Below, in pieces: positions 1 through 8,804 of a stretch of DNA of 64,000 bases. The translations under genes were made by a program, and so were the position numbers. Within the stretch, counting starts at the first letter, position 1; the number at the start of each line of letters is the position of its first letter. The stretch spans positions 1 through 64,000 of the forward strand of contig JACRAY010000016.1 in assembly GCA_016213325.1 (NCBI GenBank), written 5' to 3'. The stretch is from Burkholderiales bacterium (GTDB taxonomy: Bacteria; Pseudomonadota; Gammaproteobacteria; Burkholderiales; Burkholderiaceae_C). The notes beneath the pieces were generated by a model. That model was not told the DNA's origin. It ran no database searches and was given only the letters and a program-made list of their open reading frames with translations.

Positions 1-305
1 CCGGCACCGCGCGCAGCCAGGCCGCTCGCGGCCCGGCTGCGCGAGAACACGAAACCATTGAACAACCAAACCAGCCCGACGAACTGCCGATCCGCAACTC
101 TATCTGTCGCCGTATCCCGCAAGAATTGGTGTCGCTTGACAGCAGTGGGCGCGCCGAGGTTCAGCGATGCGGGGAGCAACCCTGTGGCTTCACGCGGCGC
201 GTCCAGTGGACGCCCGGCGTCGAGGATCAGGCGAGTGCCAGATAATCGCAACTCGATGCAATTGCCGCCAATTTGCCGAGTGGCGCGATGGACGGTCAGT
301 TGCAC
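1..305 (-). pseudogene. Truncated metallo-beta-lactamase-fold protein, N-terminal part only
   Basis: A minus-strand reading frame starts with GTG at 305, one base after the stop of the upstream nuclease gene, and stays open to the left window edge. Its first ~50 residues (VQLTVHRATRQIGGNCIELR, then ILDAGRPLD and GLLPASLN) read like the N-terminus of MBL-fold exonuclease/hydrolases. The HxHxDH metal motif should follow within about 15 residues, but after GAPTA the frame continues with unrelated sequence (KRHQFLRDTATDRV and on). I infer a break near position 140 by deletion or recombination, leaving a chimeric or dead gene. The rest lies outside the window, so the end and the fate of the protein are unknown. 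Confidence 0.5.
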
Positions 306-306
306 T

Positions 307-1278
307 TCAATCCGCTTTTCCGGTCGGCACGACGAAACAGTCGCGCTCGCCCGGAAGCGCAATCGACCTGATGCGGACCGCGGGTGCGCCCGCCCAACGA
401 GTGTCGATTGCTGCCTGCAGCACGGACAACACCTGGCTCAGCGCCCTGTCGAGAAGTGGATGAAGCTTGTGCCCCACGATCCAGGCATCGATACGCTTCG
501 CGTTGGCGATCCGACGACCATCGTCGTGCGAAGGTTGGATCGTGCCCAGGCAGACATCGCGCATGAGGCAGGTGTAGAAGAACACCTCGCTCAGCGTGCC
601 TGCCGGAATGTTGGCGCCCGCCTTCAGCTCGAACAACCAGAAGCAGTCATCCTTCAATGCGTACAAGTCGATTGCGCCCTTGGCGCCTGGAAAGACAGCA
701 TTGGCCTTCGACACAGTCGACTCGAAAACGCCCACTGGCAACTGACGACCGACGATCTCAGTGCCGTCCCTCTTGCAGCCGAAGAATTCAAAGAACGCCG
801 GGTCCCGCAGACAGGCTCGCTCCAGGGCCGCCTCGCCCTCGGTTTCCAAGTCGTCAGAGCCAAGCCTTTTCGCCGGTGCGTTCAGCAGAAGTGTCGAGCC
901 AGGGTTCAGCCTTGATGCGCCCAAGCGCTCGGGATGGCCGATCGAGAACCAGTCGAACAGGGACGTAAAGTGCCGAAGCCTGTACAGGAACCGCTGATAG
1001 TGCGGATCACCCTCGTCTTGCGGAAGCTCCCATTCCAGGACCACCGCTTCCGCCTTGCACACGACGTGCAAGGCCAGGCACCAAGTCTCGAAGGCAGCGG
1101 CGTTCTGCTGCATGTTGCCAGTGACTGAGCCCGTCCCGAGCCGGACGGTAGCCAGGTTGGCGGTCCCCGAGATTTCGAAGGGGCCGCCTTCTCGGGACTC
1201 GGGGAATCGCACGTGGCGGCGTTTGCCTTCGTCATGACCCTGATTGAATGCAACTTCCAGGCGATCTGACCAATTCAT
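307..1278 (-). CDS. PD-(D/E)XK nuclease-like protein of unknown role
   Basis: 323 residues from ATG 1278 (MNWSDRLEVAF); longer upstream extension overlaps the neighbouring gene in another frame and is not used. The C-terminal third has a PD-(D/E)XK core: D204 in GAIDLYALKDD and E217-L-K219 in WLFELKAG, preceded by RQLPVGVFE, a segment I know from related nuclease-like hypothetical proteins. The N-terminal ~200 residues match nothing I recognise. It follows a NucS-like gene with 8 bp between them and is followed one base later by the MBL fragment, so the three were probably one operon. The active-site residues look intact. Substrate is unknown; a defence or DNA-repair role is only suggested by its neighbours. 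Codon choice is less GC-biased than in the catabolic genes, fitting acquired DNA. Confidence 0.65.
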   Translation of the reverse strand: MNWSDRLEVAFNQGHDEGKRRHVRFPESREGGPFEISGTANLATVRLGTGSVTGNMQQNAAAFETWCLALHVVCKAEAVVLEWELPQDEGDPHYQRFLYRLRHFTSLFDWFSIGHPERLGASRLNPGSTLLLNAPAKRLGSDDLETEGEAALERACLRDPAFFEFFGCKRDGTEIVGRQLPVGVFESTVSKANAVFPGAKGAIDLYALKDDCFWLFELKAGANIPAGTLSEVFFYTCLMRDVCLGTIQPSHDDGRRIANAKRIDAWIVGHKLHPLLDRALSQVLSVLQAAIDTRWAGAPAVRIRSIALPGERDCFVVPTGKAD

Positions 1279-1286
1279 TCTTTGCC

Positions 1287-2064
1287 TCACAACCCGAGCG
1301 CGGGAATCTTGGTGACTGTCACTGACAGCTTGTATTCGAGAAGTTCGATGTCCGGAATGCTTGCGCAAGCTAGGCGGAGGTCTTCGGACATTGCTCGGCA
1401 AACGATCATGCCTCGTACGCGTTGACCGGGCTCGGCCAACTCCTTCCGCACCCAGTTGATGTAGCGCAGTAGCTGTCCGACGACCCGGTCGTAGCCTTTC
1501 GAGACTTTCAGTTCGATGACCACGAGTGCTCCCTGTCGATCCACCGCGAGCACATCGATCCGGCGGCCACCCGCGTCGAACTCCACGCCGCGAATGCCGT
1601 CTTCCTCGTAGAGGCGCAGCCCCGGTTCGATGCACTCGAGGTTCTCGGCAAGGTAGCGCTGAAGGTCTTGTTCGAGAAGGAACTCGGACGAACCGGCAAC
1701 TGCCTCGGCGGACTCTTCATCCGCGTCAGGTGCCAAGGCTTCTTCCCTTGCGACGTCGCCTTCAACCATTTCATGGATCGGAGCCGGATCTTTCCCGGGT
1801 TCGTACAACCTGAACTGCCCCGAGTCGACTTTGAACAGGAGATCGTCCCCTTCATTTGTTGATGGGTGGTGCAATCGGCTCTTGTCGTTCGTCGACGATT
1901 GCACAAGGTGCGCTCTGAGGCTAGTGGCCTTCAATTTCGGGTAGTTCTTCGCAAACCACTCGAGCGCGAGATGTGGTGAAAACCTGTCCTGGACGAAGAT
2001 TCCACTCTTTCAGCATGTCCTTGAGCAGGAGCCGTGTTGACTTCTCGTAGATCGTCCGCGCCAC
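1287..2064 (-). pseudogene. NucS-like endonuclease (DUF91-type), frameshifted
   Basis: The natural start appears to be GTG at 2064 with GGAG upstream (VARTIYEKSTRLLLKDMLKEW then NLRPGQVFTT). This frame ends in TAG after about 46 codons, while the expected continuation (HLALEWFAKNYPKLK) lies in another frame; the junction is near 1965-1975. From there the frame runs to 1287 through a winged-helix-like part ending RLYEPGKDPAPI and a C-terminal nuclease core: LLEQDLQRYLAENL, then RRIDVLAVD and LVVIELK, the D-ELK signature of the NucS C-terminal domain. Whole length would be about 258 residues. The break may be real decay or a sequencing error. Without an alternative start the downstream part could still be made from TTG 1934. 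Confidence 0.65.
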
Positions 2065-2298
2065 TATCGGTCTCCTCAAGAATGGGGGGTCATTGGCCAC
2101 AGAATAACTTTAGCAGGCCCGGGTCACTTGGCATCTGTGTCAAAGAAGTTTGAAGCGCTCGACTGAGCGTCAGACATCTGAGGCGGGTGCCCTCACAATA
2201 GCGCGCAATGGCCCACATTCCTGAGAGAGGCTCTGTCGATTACAAACCCGATTGACGCATTCGAGACTTGGCTATACGCGCTCCCTCGCGGCGAGAGA
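2065..2298. other. Intergenic region
   Basis: No gene is supported here. The stretch separates the minus-strand nuclease genes from a weak plus-strand reading frame. The frame of the 2299 gene stays open leftwards to about 2200 without ATG, so that gene might begin earlier with an unusual codon. No clear terminator or repeat is visible. Confidence 0.4.
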
Positions 2299-2826
2299 GT
2301 GGCGATCGAGCTGATGCTCTCCTACGCGGTGCCCGCCTTCGACGGCGACGTCAGAGACGGCATGCCTGACTACGTCATGTCTTACCTGCGTGCTCCGAGT
2401 CTGAGACCCGTGGAAGTCGTCGGGCGGCTGGGTTTCATCCGGGCGATCGTCGACATGCAAATGCTGCCGCGCACGCGGCAGGATCTTGAGGCTTTCATAG
2501 AGACTGTTTATGCGCTTGCTCGAGTCAAGGCGAAGGCGTGGGGAAATGCCTGGGCAGCCGAGATCCTGACAGAGGCAGCAGCGCAGGAGGGTCGGGAGGC
2601 CGGGGCCGCCGTATATGTGACTTCGGACGATCTGGTGAAGGGCCCGCTATCTGCCGCCAGCGTTTGGGAGTGGTGTTCGAGGGAGAGTGGGGCAGGAGTT
2701 GGCTGTTGCCTGCAGAAGACTGTTCATCCCAAACGCCGGGCGCAGCGGAACGTCAAACGATCTTCCCAGGGACCAGGTACGTATGCTGAGTCTGCGCTTG
2801 TCTTGTTCTGCCGGGAGCAGACATGA
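2299..2826 (+). CDS. Hypothetical protein, possibly frameshifted at its 3' end
   Basis: 175 residues from GTG 2299. Up to about residue 128 (VWEWCSRES) the codon choice and composition look like a real soluble, acidic, helical protein (for example DLEAFIETVYALARVKAKAW). After that the product turns basic and low in complexity, suggesting a frameshift near 2690 or a misjudged end. The same frame is open upstream through DAFETWLYALPRGER, so the true start may lie before 2299. I do not recognise the family. It lies alone between the nuclease remnant and a lipoprotein gene, in the less GC-rich accessory part of the window. Confidence 0.35.
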   Translation: MAIELMLSYAVPAFDGDVRDGMPDYVMSYLRAPSLRPVEVVGRLGFIRAIVDMQMLPRTRQDLEAFIETVYALARVKAKAWGNAWAAEILTEAAAQEGREAGAAVYVTSDDLVKGPLSAASVWEWCSRESGAGVGCCLQKTVHPKRRAQRNVKRSSQGPGTYAESALVLFCREQT

Positions 2827-3010
2827 CGCGAGGCTCCACTGGGACTCCTCATGGATCGCTCTTCGCTTGACGTGGCCCGAATACGCATATTGCGGGATGC
2901 TGTTCAGCCTCTTTCTGCCCGCGCGACACGCCGCAGGTCACGGTAAAAAGGGTCGAGACGGAGACCGTGCCAACTGGATGGACCCGACCGCGCGGCGGGC
3001 CGGGACCAGA

Positions 3011-4060
3011 TCAACGGCAGATGAAGGGACCCAAGCTTGTGTCCTGTTGCATATCGATGGAACCGATGTACGCTCCGGTCGCCGCATTCCAGCGAACCAA
3101 GCGTCCGAAGTCATTGCCGTACGCAACGCCAGCGCTATCGATGCAAACGCGCGAGATCGCAGCCCCACTTCCTTTGAGCGTGAATTGCCCCGTGGCCGGA
3201 TTGATCTCAGCCCAAGTGCTGAAACCACCCAGAATTCCAGATCCGTACAGCTTTCCATCCGGGCCGAACGCCATTCCCCAGAAGTTCTCGCCGGAAGCAA
3301 CTGGCACTTTGCTGATCAGCGTGCCTGTCGGCGTGAACCGATAGAGCTGGTGTGCGCCGAAGGACTTCTCCTGGCTCTGCCCTACGATCGTCCCATCTGG
3401 AGCGACAGCGATCACCGTCAGCCACTCGGGAGCCGTGAAGACGTTCTTGCATTGCCCGGACACGGGATCAAACTGCACGATCCTTCCGTCGGATAAGGAT
3501 CCGATCGCCACACCGTCGGGGCCAACAGATGCCCCCGCAATCCCTCCGCACTGGATCGAGGCTTGGGGAGTGAAGACCCCGGAGTTCTTGTCGACCAGAT
3601 TGAACGGCTCGCTCGGGAACTTCATCACATACAGCTTCCCCGCCTCCACGGCCGGAAAGACGACTGGATCGGGGTCTGGCGAACTGGGCGTGATGTAGTC
3701 CGTCAATTGGCCCACGTACAGCGGACTTCCGCCGAATGGCCCGCCCAACACGTAGACACCCATCAAGGGATATTCCGCAGTGATGGAAACCACGACGCCC
3801 AAATAGATGCCCGTGGACGGGTAGTACCTGGCAAGGAACGGGCCAATCGCCACATCTGGTTGATGCTGGGGAAAGTACTGGGGGAAGGCCGGCTCTGCCC
3901 AGTCCATGAGTTGGCGAGCTGCGTTCGCCGGATCGATTGCCGCCGCAGTCCGCGCCACTGCATTTCGGACCACCGCTCCATGTTCTTCTTCTTGACCGCC
4001 ACCTCCGCCGCATCCCGCCAGAACTACAGCGCATGCGATGACTACTGCTAACTGCTTCAC
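3011..4060 (-). CDS. Predicted lipoprotein with a beta-propeller-like C-terminal part
   Basis: 349 residues from GTG 4060 (VKQLAVVIACAVVLAGC), giving a type II signal peptide with lipobox LAGC and Cys17 followed by a Gly/Glu-rich linker. Residues ~45-120 form a domain (RQLMDWAEPAFPQYFP, YYPSTGIYLGV, GVYVLGGPFG, YVGQLTDYI) also present in the lipoprotein at 54023-56011. The rest repeats motifs such as GPDGVAIGSLSDGRIV, APDGTIVGQS and GPDGKLYGSG, typical of NHL/SMP-30-like beta-propellers. Likely anchored in the outer membrane. Single gene, no operon partner; its start faces the 3' end of the catabolic unit. Function unknown; ligand binding is a guess from the propeller. Confidence 0.75.
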   Translation of the reverse strand: MKQLAVVIACAVVLAGCGGGGGQEEEHGAVVRNAVARTAAAIDPANAARQLMDWAEPAFPQYFPQHQPDVAIGPFLARYYPSTGIYLGVVVSITAEYPLMGVYVLGGPFGGSPLYVGQLTDYITPSSPDPDPVVFPAVEAGKLYVMKFPSEPFNLVDKNSGVFTPQASIQCGGIAGASVGPDGVAIGSLSDGRIVQFDPVSGQCKNVFTAPEWLTVIAVAPDGTIVGQSQEKSFGAHQLYRFTPTGTLISKVPVASGENFWGMAFGPDGKLYGSGILGGFSTWAEINPATGQFTLKGSGAAISRVCIDSAGVAYGNDFGRLVRWNAATGAYIGSIDMQQDTSLGPFICR

Positions 4061-4205
4061 CCTACTACCCCTCCTTGTTGGGAGAGCAGAAGCTACCACA
4101 CTCGTTCGGACTCTTGCCAATGCCAGGAGTTCGGCGTGGTCAGCGCTCGCTACCTCAACCGCACCGATCATCCTCTGAGCATCACCCTGAAGATTTTCCA
4201 GCGAC

Positions 4206-4697
4206 CTACCGCGGGCTGCACAGGTACATCGAGCGCACGATCATCGTCTGCACCTTCTCCCCCCGCTGGTTGATCACCTCGCGCGCAAAGGTAACGATGC
4301 CCCGCGTGCCGCTGCTGGTCAGCTTCAGCTCCGCCACGGTCGCCACCGCGTGGATGGTGTCGCCGTGCTTCACCGGCGCCAGCGCCCGCCATTCGTCCAC
4401 GCCCATCATCGCGACGATGGTGCCGTCGTTCAGGCCCAGCTGGCACAGCAGGCCCGCGGCAATGGAGAACACCAGCGGGCCGTGCGCGATGATCTCGCCG
4501 TAGGGCTGGGTCTTGCAGAACTCGAAGTCGACGTGCGGCGCGTTGAAATCGCCCGAGAGGCAGGCGAAGTTGATGATGTCGGTCTGCGTGATGGTGCGGC
4601 GCGGCGACTCGAAGCGTTCGCCCAGGCGGAACTCGTCGAAGTAGCGGCCGCGCGGCCGGGCCTTGGGCGGCGTGGGTGCGGTGGCTGTGGCGGTCAT
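4206..4697 (-). CDS. MaoC-like (hot-dog) dehydratase
   Basis: 163 residues. I chose ATG 4697 (MTATATAPTPPK) because AAGGAG sits 6 bp upstream; an ATG 18 bp earlier overlaps the ligase stop as ATGA and is an alternative. The protein has the hot-dog hydratase pattern: DIINFACLSGDFNAPHVD (the D/H active-site segment), IAHGPLVFSIAAGLL and HGDTIHAVATV. MaoC-type proteins hydrate enoyl-CoA or dehydrate 3-hydroxyacyl-CoA. Third and last gene of the unit 7047-4206, after a crotonase and a CoA ligase, so it probably supplies one hydration step of the pathway. Cytosolic. Confidence 0.85.
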   Translation of the reverse strand: MTATATAPTPPKARPRGRYFDEFRLGERFESPRRTITQTDIINFACLSGDFNAPHVDFEFCKTQPYGEIIAHGPLVFSIAAGLLCQLGLNDGTIVAMMGVDEWRALAPVKHGDTIHAVATVAELKLTSSGTRGIVTFAREVINQRGEKVQTMIVRSMYLCSPR

Positions 4698-4714
4698 GTC
4701 GTTCTCCTTGCTTG

Positions 4715-6328
4715 TCATTCGGTGGCGCGGCTTGCGCCCACGCGCTCCTGCCGCAGCTTGATGCCGGCGCGCTCGCGGTCCCAGGTGCCGGGGGTGATGC
4801 CTTGCTGGCGCAGCTGGTATTTCTGCACCTTGTGCGTCTCGGTGCGCGGCAGCGCATCGACGATGCGCACGTAGCGCGGCACCATGAAGTGCGCCATGCG
4901 CGGCGCGAGGAAGGCGATCAGCTCCTGCGGATCCAGGCTGCTTGCGGGGCGCAGCGCGATGACGGCCAGCACGTCGTCCTCGCCGAATTCGCTGGGCACG
5001 CCGACGACGGCTGCCTCCAGCACCGCCGGGTGCGCGAGCAGCTCTCGCTCGACCTCGGCCGACGACACGTTCTCGCCGCGGCGGCGCAGCGCATCCTTCT
5101 TGCGGTCCACGAAGAAGTAGTCGCCATCGGCATCGCGGCGGAACAGCTCGCCTGTGTGGAACCAGCCGTTGCGCCACGTCGCGGCGGTGGCCTCGGGGTC
5201 GCGGTGGTAGCCGTGCGACATCGCCCACGGCAGCTCGGTGCGCAGCACCAGTTCGCCGACGCTCCCCTCCGGCACGTCAAAGTCATGGTCATCCACCAAG
5301 CGCGCCTGCACGCCGGCACGCGGCCTGCCGCAGACGCCGGTGGCCTTGGGTTGGCCCCCGGAGACCAGCGGATTGCTGGTTTCGCTGGAGTTGTAGCTGG
5401 TGTAGACGGCGACGCCGAAGCGCTTGGCGAAGGCCTCGCCGTCGGCCGGGTACGGCACCAGCGAGATGCTGCGCAGCGAATGGTCGCGCTCGCCCGGCTG
5501 CACCGGCGCCTTCATCAGGAAGCCGCTCATCGCGCCCAGCAGCGTGAGCGTGGTGGCACCGGTTTCGCGCACGGTCTGCCAGAAGGTCGCCGTCTTGAAC
5601 ATGGAGACCAGCGAGAGCGACCCGCCCTTCAGCAGCATGCCCAGCACGTTCAGCAACCCGCCCGCATGGAACAGCGGCAGGGTGACCAGCCGGTGGTCCT
5701 CGCCGGTCACCATGTCGCGCCCGGCCGTGGCCATGGTGGCCAGGTGCAGGTGCGAAGTCAGCACGCCCTTGGAGTTGCCGGTCGTGCCCGAGGTGTAGAC
5801 GATGCAATGCAGGTCCCAGGGGCGCACGCGGGGCAACTCTTCAGGGGCCAAGGGCTCACCCAGCAGCGACTGGGCGCCGTGCCACTGGAAGGATGCGGCC
5901 GGTGGCGGGATGGCACCGCCGACCACCACCGCCTGTTGCAGTCCGGCCGGTGCGGCCTCGGGCAGCAGCGCCGCGAGGTCTGCGTGGACGATGGCCAGGC
6001 GCGGTTCGGCATTGCGCAGCGCATGCGCGAGCACGGCGCCGCGCCACGCGGTGTTCAACGGCACCAGCACAGCCCCCAGCAGCGCCAGGCCGAACCAGCA
6101 CCGCACCATCTCCGGCCCGTTGGGCAACCACACCGCGACCAGCTCACCCTGACGGACACCCAGGGCCCGCAGGCCGCCGGCACACACGAGCCCTTCCTGC
6201 AGTGCCTGCGCGTAGGTCCACGCGGATCCGTCGTCGAAGCGGATGAACACTTTGCCGGGCTGGCGGGCCGCCTGCATGCGCAGCGCAGCGCCCAGCACGC
6301 ACTCCTCGTCGGGCGGGCAGGCGATCAT
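4715..6328 (-). CDS. Acyl-CoA ligase (ANL superfamily, CaiC-like)
   Basis: 537 residues from ATG 6328, overlapping the stop of the upstream crotonase as ATGA. Adenylate-forming enzyme: P-loop-like SGTTGNSKGV from residue 180, YNSSETSNP (A5-type), GWFHTGELFRRDADGDYFFVDRKKD (A7/A8 hinge) and PRTETHKVQKYQLR with the A10 lysine. This activates a carboxylic acid with ATP and CoA to the thioester. The closest named relatives by motif are crotonobetaine/carnitine-CoA ligases, but acid specificity cannot be read. Second gene of the leftmost unit; the divergent unit starts with a second ligase of the same kind, so the two may handle different acids or different stages. Confidence 0.9.
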   Translation of the reverse strand: MIACPPDEECVLGAALRMQAARQPGKVFIRFDDGSAWTYAQALQEGLVCAGGLRALGVRQGELVAVWLPNGPEMVRCWFGLALLGAVLVPLNTAWRGAVLAHALRNAEPRLAIVHADLAALLPEAAPAGLQQAVVVGGAIPPPAASFQWHGAQSLLGEPLAPEELPRVRPWDLHCIVYTSGTTGNSKGVLTSHLHLATMATAGRDMVTGEDHRLVTLPLFHAGGLLNVLGMLLKGGSLSLVSMFKTATFWQTVRETGATTLTLLGAMSGFLMKAPVQPGERDHSLRSISLVPYPADGEAFAKRFGVAVYTSYNSSETSNPLVSGGQPKATGVCGRPRAGVQARLVDDHDFDVPEGSVGELVLRTELPWAMSHGYHRDPEATAATWRNGWFHTGELFRRDADGDYFFVDRKKDALRRRGENVSSAEVERELLAHPAVLEAAVVGVPSEFGEDDVLAVIALRPASSLDPQELIAFLAPRMAHFMVPRYVRIVDALPRTETHKVQKYQLRQQGITPGTWDRERAGIKLRQERVGASRATE

Positions 6329-7047
6329 GCGGCCGCCTCGAAAGCCCGGGCCTGGATTTCGAAGTGCTGCTCCAGCGAGTCCAGCATCGGCGCCGCGGCT
6401 GCGGCGAGCGATGCCTTGGTCGCGCGCAGGCCGGCGGGCGGCTGGCGCAGGACGGCCTCGACGAATGCATCGCATTCGGCGTCGAAGCCGCCGGCTTCAA
6501 CCACCTTGTTGACGAGCCCGATCGCCTGCAGCTCCTGCGCGCCATGCGACCGCCCGCCGAAGCACATGCCCGCGAACCGCTGGTAGGCACCGGAGCGACC
6601 CAGCAGGAACCCCGGCCCGGCGAGTCCCAGCCGCGCCTCCGGAAAAGCGAACTTCACTCCGTCAGCGGCCACGACCATGTCGCAGGACAGCGCCAGCATC
6701 GCCCCGCCGCCGACCGCATGGCCATGCACCCGTGCGAGCACGGGGGCCGGGCACGCGAGCATCACGCGATACAGCCCGGCGAGCTCGGCCGCAAAGCCGC
6801 GAAAGGCGGCTGCGTCCATGGCAGCAAACTCCTGCTGGTCGCCACCGGAGCAGAAGGCCTGGCCCTCGGCCGCGATCACCACCAGCGCGATGGTGGCGTC
6901 GTCCGCATGGCGCAGCCCCGCGCGCAGCTCGGCCACGGCGGCACGGCCGAGCCGGTTGTGCCCGTCGTCCGAATGCAGGGTCAGGTGAAGCGTGGCGCGA
7001 TCGCCGCCATGCGGGCGGCGTTCGCATCGCACGAGAGTGTGTGGCAT
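6325..7047 (-). CDS. Crotonase-family protein lacking the first catalytic Glu
   Basis: 240 residues from ATG 7047. Crotonase fold with oxyanion-hole segments FCSGGDQQEF and HAVGGGAMLALSCD, and FAFPEARLGLAGPG. The first hydratase glutamate (GGGxE) is replaced (AML), while the Glu of FPEARLG is kept, so it may be an isomerase or a specialised hydratase rather than a plain enoyl-CoA hydratase. First gene of the unit running to 4206. No Shine-Dalgarno is present: a -10-like TAGCTT (7059-7054) lies 6 bp before ATG, downstream of the shared palindrome at 7081-7098, which predicts a leaderless mRNA. Confidence 0.85.
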   Translation of the reverse strand: MPHTLVRCERRPHGGDRATLHLTLHSDDGHNRLGRAAVAELRAGLRHADDATIALVVIAAEGQAFCSGGDQQEFAAMDAAAFRGFAAELAGLYRVMLACPAPVLARVHGHAVGGGAMLALSCDMVVAADGVKFAFPEARLGLAGPGFLLGRSGAYQRFAGMCFGGRSHGAQELQAIGLVNKVVEAGGFDAECDAFVEAVLRQPPAGLRATKASLAAAAAPMLDSLEQHFEIQARAFEAAA

Positions 7048-7080
7048 CCCCCGAAGCTACCCAAACCCGGGCCGCCATGA

Positions 7081-7098
7081 ATCGTCGGTTGCGACGAT
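7081..7098. promoter_or_regulatory. Operator a (shared): ATCGTCG-GTTG-CGACGAT
   Basis: Perfect 7-bp arms around 4 bp. Serves two divergent promoters at the same distance: 21 bp to TAGCTT (7059-7054, minus, 6 bp from ATG 7047) and 21 bp to GATCAT (7120-7125, plus, 7 bp from ATG 7133). No -35 hexamer at the usual place on either side. Confidence 0.75.
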
Positions 7099-7132
7099 GC
7101 CGCCTCCACCGGCCGCGCCGATCATCCACCGC

Positions 7133-8773
7133 ATGCATGCCCCCCGCGCCCTGCCACCCCGGCGGGAAGATTTCGTCAACCGCGACTTGCTCGAGCAGTG
7201 GGCGGCGCGCACGCCCGGGCGCGCCTTCGCGGTGTTCGAGGACGGGAGCGAATGGACCTATGCCCGCACCCTGCAGGAGGTGCGCCGTACCGCCGCCGCC
7301 CTGCAGGCGCTGGGCGTCGCGCAGGGCGACCACGTGCTGGTGTGGCTGCCCAATGGCCAGGACTTCCTGCGCTGCTGGTTTGCCATCAACTACATCGGCG
7401 CCATCTGCGTGTGCGTGAACACCGCCTACCGCGGCGCCACGCTGGAACACGTGCTGCGCAACGCCGGCGGCCAGCTGGTGATCACGCTGGATGCGCTGGC
7501 CGACCGCCTGGCCGACGTGGACCGCGCCACGCTGCAGCAAGTGGTGCTGGCCGACGGGCCGCCACGCGAACTGCCGGGCTTGCGCTGCCTGGGCAGCACT
7601 GCGCTGCTCGCCGAGCGCGACCCGGCTCCACTGGCACGGCCCATCGAGCCCTGGGATACGCAGCTCATCATCTACACCTCCGGCACCACGGGCCCGGCCA
7701 AGGCGGTGGTCTCAACCTACATCCACCTGCACACGATGGGCCAGCTCACGCTGTCCGATCGCGAGGGCAACCTCTATGCCGGGCCGGACGACCGCATCGT
7801 GACCAGCCTGCCCATGTTCCATGCAGGCGGCCTGATCCCGGCGGTGTCCATGTTGAAGCTGGGCGGCTCCACCGCCATCTTCTCGGGGTTCGACACGCGC
7901 ACTTTCTGGGACCGGATCAACGCCACCGGCTGCACCATCTCCAGCATCCTGGGCGTGATGGTGTCCTTCCTGCTCAAGCAGCCGGTGGTGCCCGGCGAGC
8001 GCAACACGCCGCTCAAGCGCGTGAAGGTGGTGCCGCTCACGGCCGAGGCCGAGCAGTTTGCCGAGCGCTTCGGCGTCACCATCCACAGCCACTTCAACAT
8101 GAGCGAGGTGCCGGTGCCGCTGGTCGCCGAGGCCAACTGCCGCGTGGTCGGCAGCTGCGGCAAGCCGCGGCGCGGCGTCGACGTGCGGCTGGTGGACGGC
8201 AACGACATCGAAGTCGCCGACGGCCAGATCGGCGAGCTCATCGTGCGCAGCGACGACCCCTGGGTCATCTGCCACAGCTATCACGGCGACCCGGAAGCCA
8301 CCGCACGCACCTGGCGCAACGGCTGGTTTCATACCGGCGACGGTTTCCGGCGCGACGCCGAAGGCAACTACTTCTTCGTCGACCGGCTGAAGGACGCGAT
8401 CCGCCGGCGCGGCGAAAACATCTCGTCCTTCGAAGTCGAGAGCGCCGTGATCCTGTTCCCCGGCGTGCGCGAAGCCGCTGCCGTGGGCGTGGCGAGCGAA
8501 CACTCCGAAGACGAAGTGCTGGTCGCGGTCGGGCGCAAGCCCGGGCACGAAATCGAGCCCGCGGAGCTGATCGAGTTCCTGCGTCCGCTCATGCCGTATT
8601 ACATGATCCCGCGCTACGTGCGCGTGATGGACGAACTGCCCAAATCGCCCACGCAGAAAGTGCAGAAGTTCCAGCTGCGCGCCGAAGGCATCACCGGCGA
8701 CACCTGGGACCGCGAAGCCGCGGGCATCGAAGTGCGCCGCGACAAGCTCACCCGGCCGCTCGCGGCCACCTGA
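7133..8773 (+). CDS. Acyl-CoA ligase (ANL superfamily, CaiC-like)
   Basis: 546 residues from ATG 7133 (MHAPRALPPRREDFV). This start is set by the promoter pattern: operator a, 21 bp, GATCAT, 7 bp, ATG; an ATG at 7096 would lie inside the operator. Motifs: YTSGTTGPAKAV from about residue 182, FNMSEVPVPL, GWFHTGDGFRRDAEGNYFFVDRLKD and PKSPTQKVQKFQLR with the C-terminal lysine. Converts an acid to acyl-CoA. First gene of an eight-gene plus-strand unit to 19647 that continues with a TctC receptor, a ThDP enzyme, AtuA, the carboxylase, a nitroreductase and two CaiB/BaiF proteins. Similar in design to the ligase at 4715-6328 but clearly diverged. Confidence 0.9.
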   Translation: MHAPRALPPRREDFVNRDLLEQWAARTPGRAFAVFEDGSEWTYARTLQEVRRTAAALQALGVAQGDHVLVWLPNGQDFLRCWFAINYIGAICVCVNTAYRGATLEHVLRNAGGQLVITLDALADRLADVDRATLQQVVLADGPPRELPGLRCLGSTALLAERDPAPLARPIEPWDTQLIIYTSGTTGPAKAVVSTYIHLHTMGQLTLSDREGNLYAGPDDRIVTSLPMFHAGGLIPAVSMLKLGGSTAIFSGFDTRTFWDRINATGCTISSILGVMVSFLLKQPVVPGERNTPLKRVKVVPLTAEAEQFAERFGVTIHSHFNMSEVPVPLVAEANCRVVGSCGKPRRGVDVRLVDGNDIEVADGQIGELIVRSDDPWVICHSYHGDPEATARTWRNGWFHTGDGFRRDAEGNYFFVDRLKDAIRRRGENISSFEVESAVILFPGVREAAAVGVASEHSEDEVLVAVGRKPGHEIEPAELIEFLRPLMPYYMIPRYVRVMDELPKSPTQKVQKFQLRAEGITGDTWDREAAGIEVRRDKLTRPLAAT

Positions 8774-8804
8774 TCCCGTTCCACCCACAAGCAGAGAGAC
8801 AACC

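Noticed and set aside
1885-1900. TTCGTCGACGATT resembling the catabolic palindrome
   Set aside because: Half-sites are fused without the 4-bp spacer, it lies inside the NucS-like coding region and no -10 box is 21 bp away.
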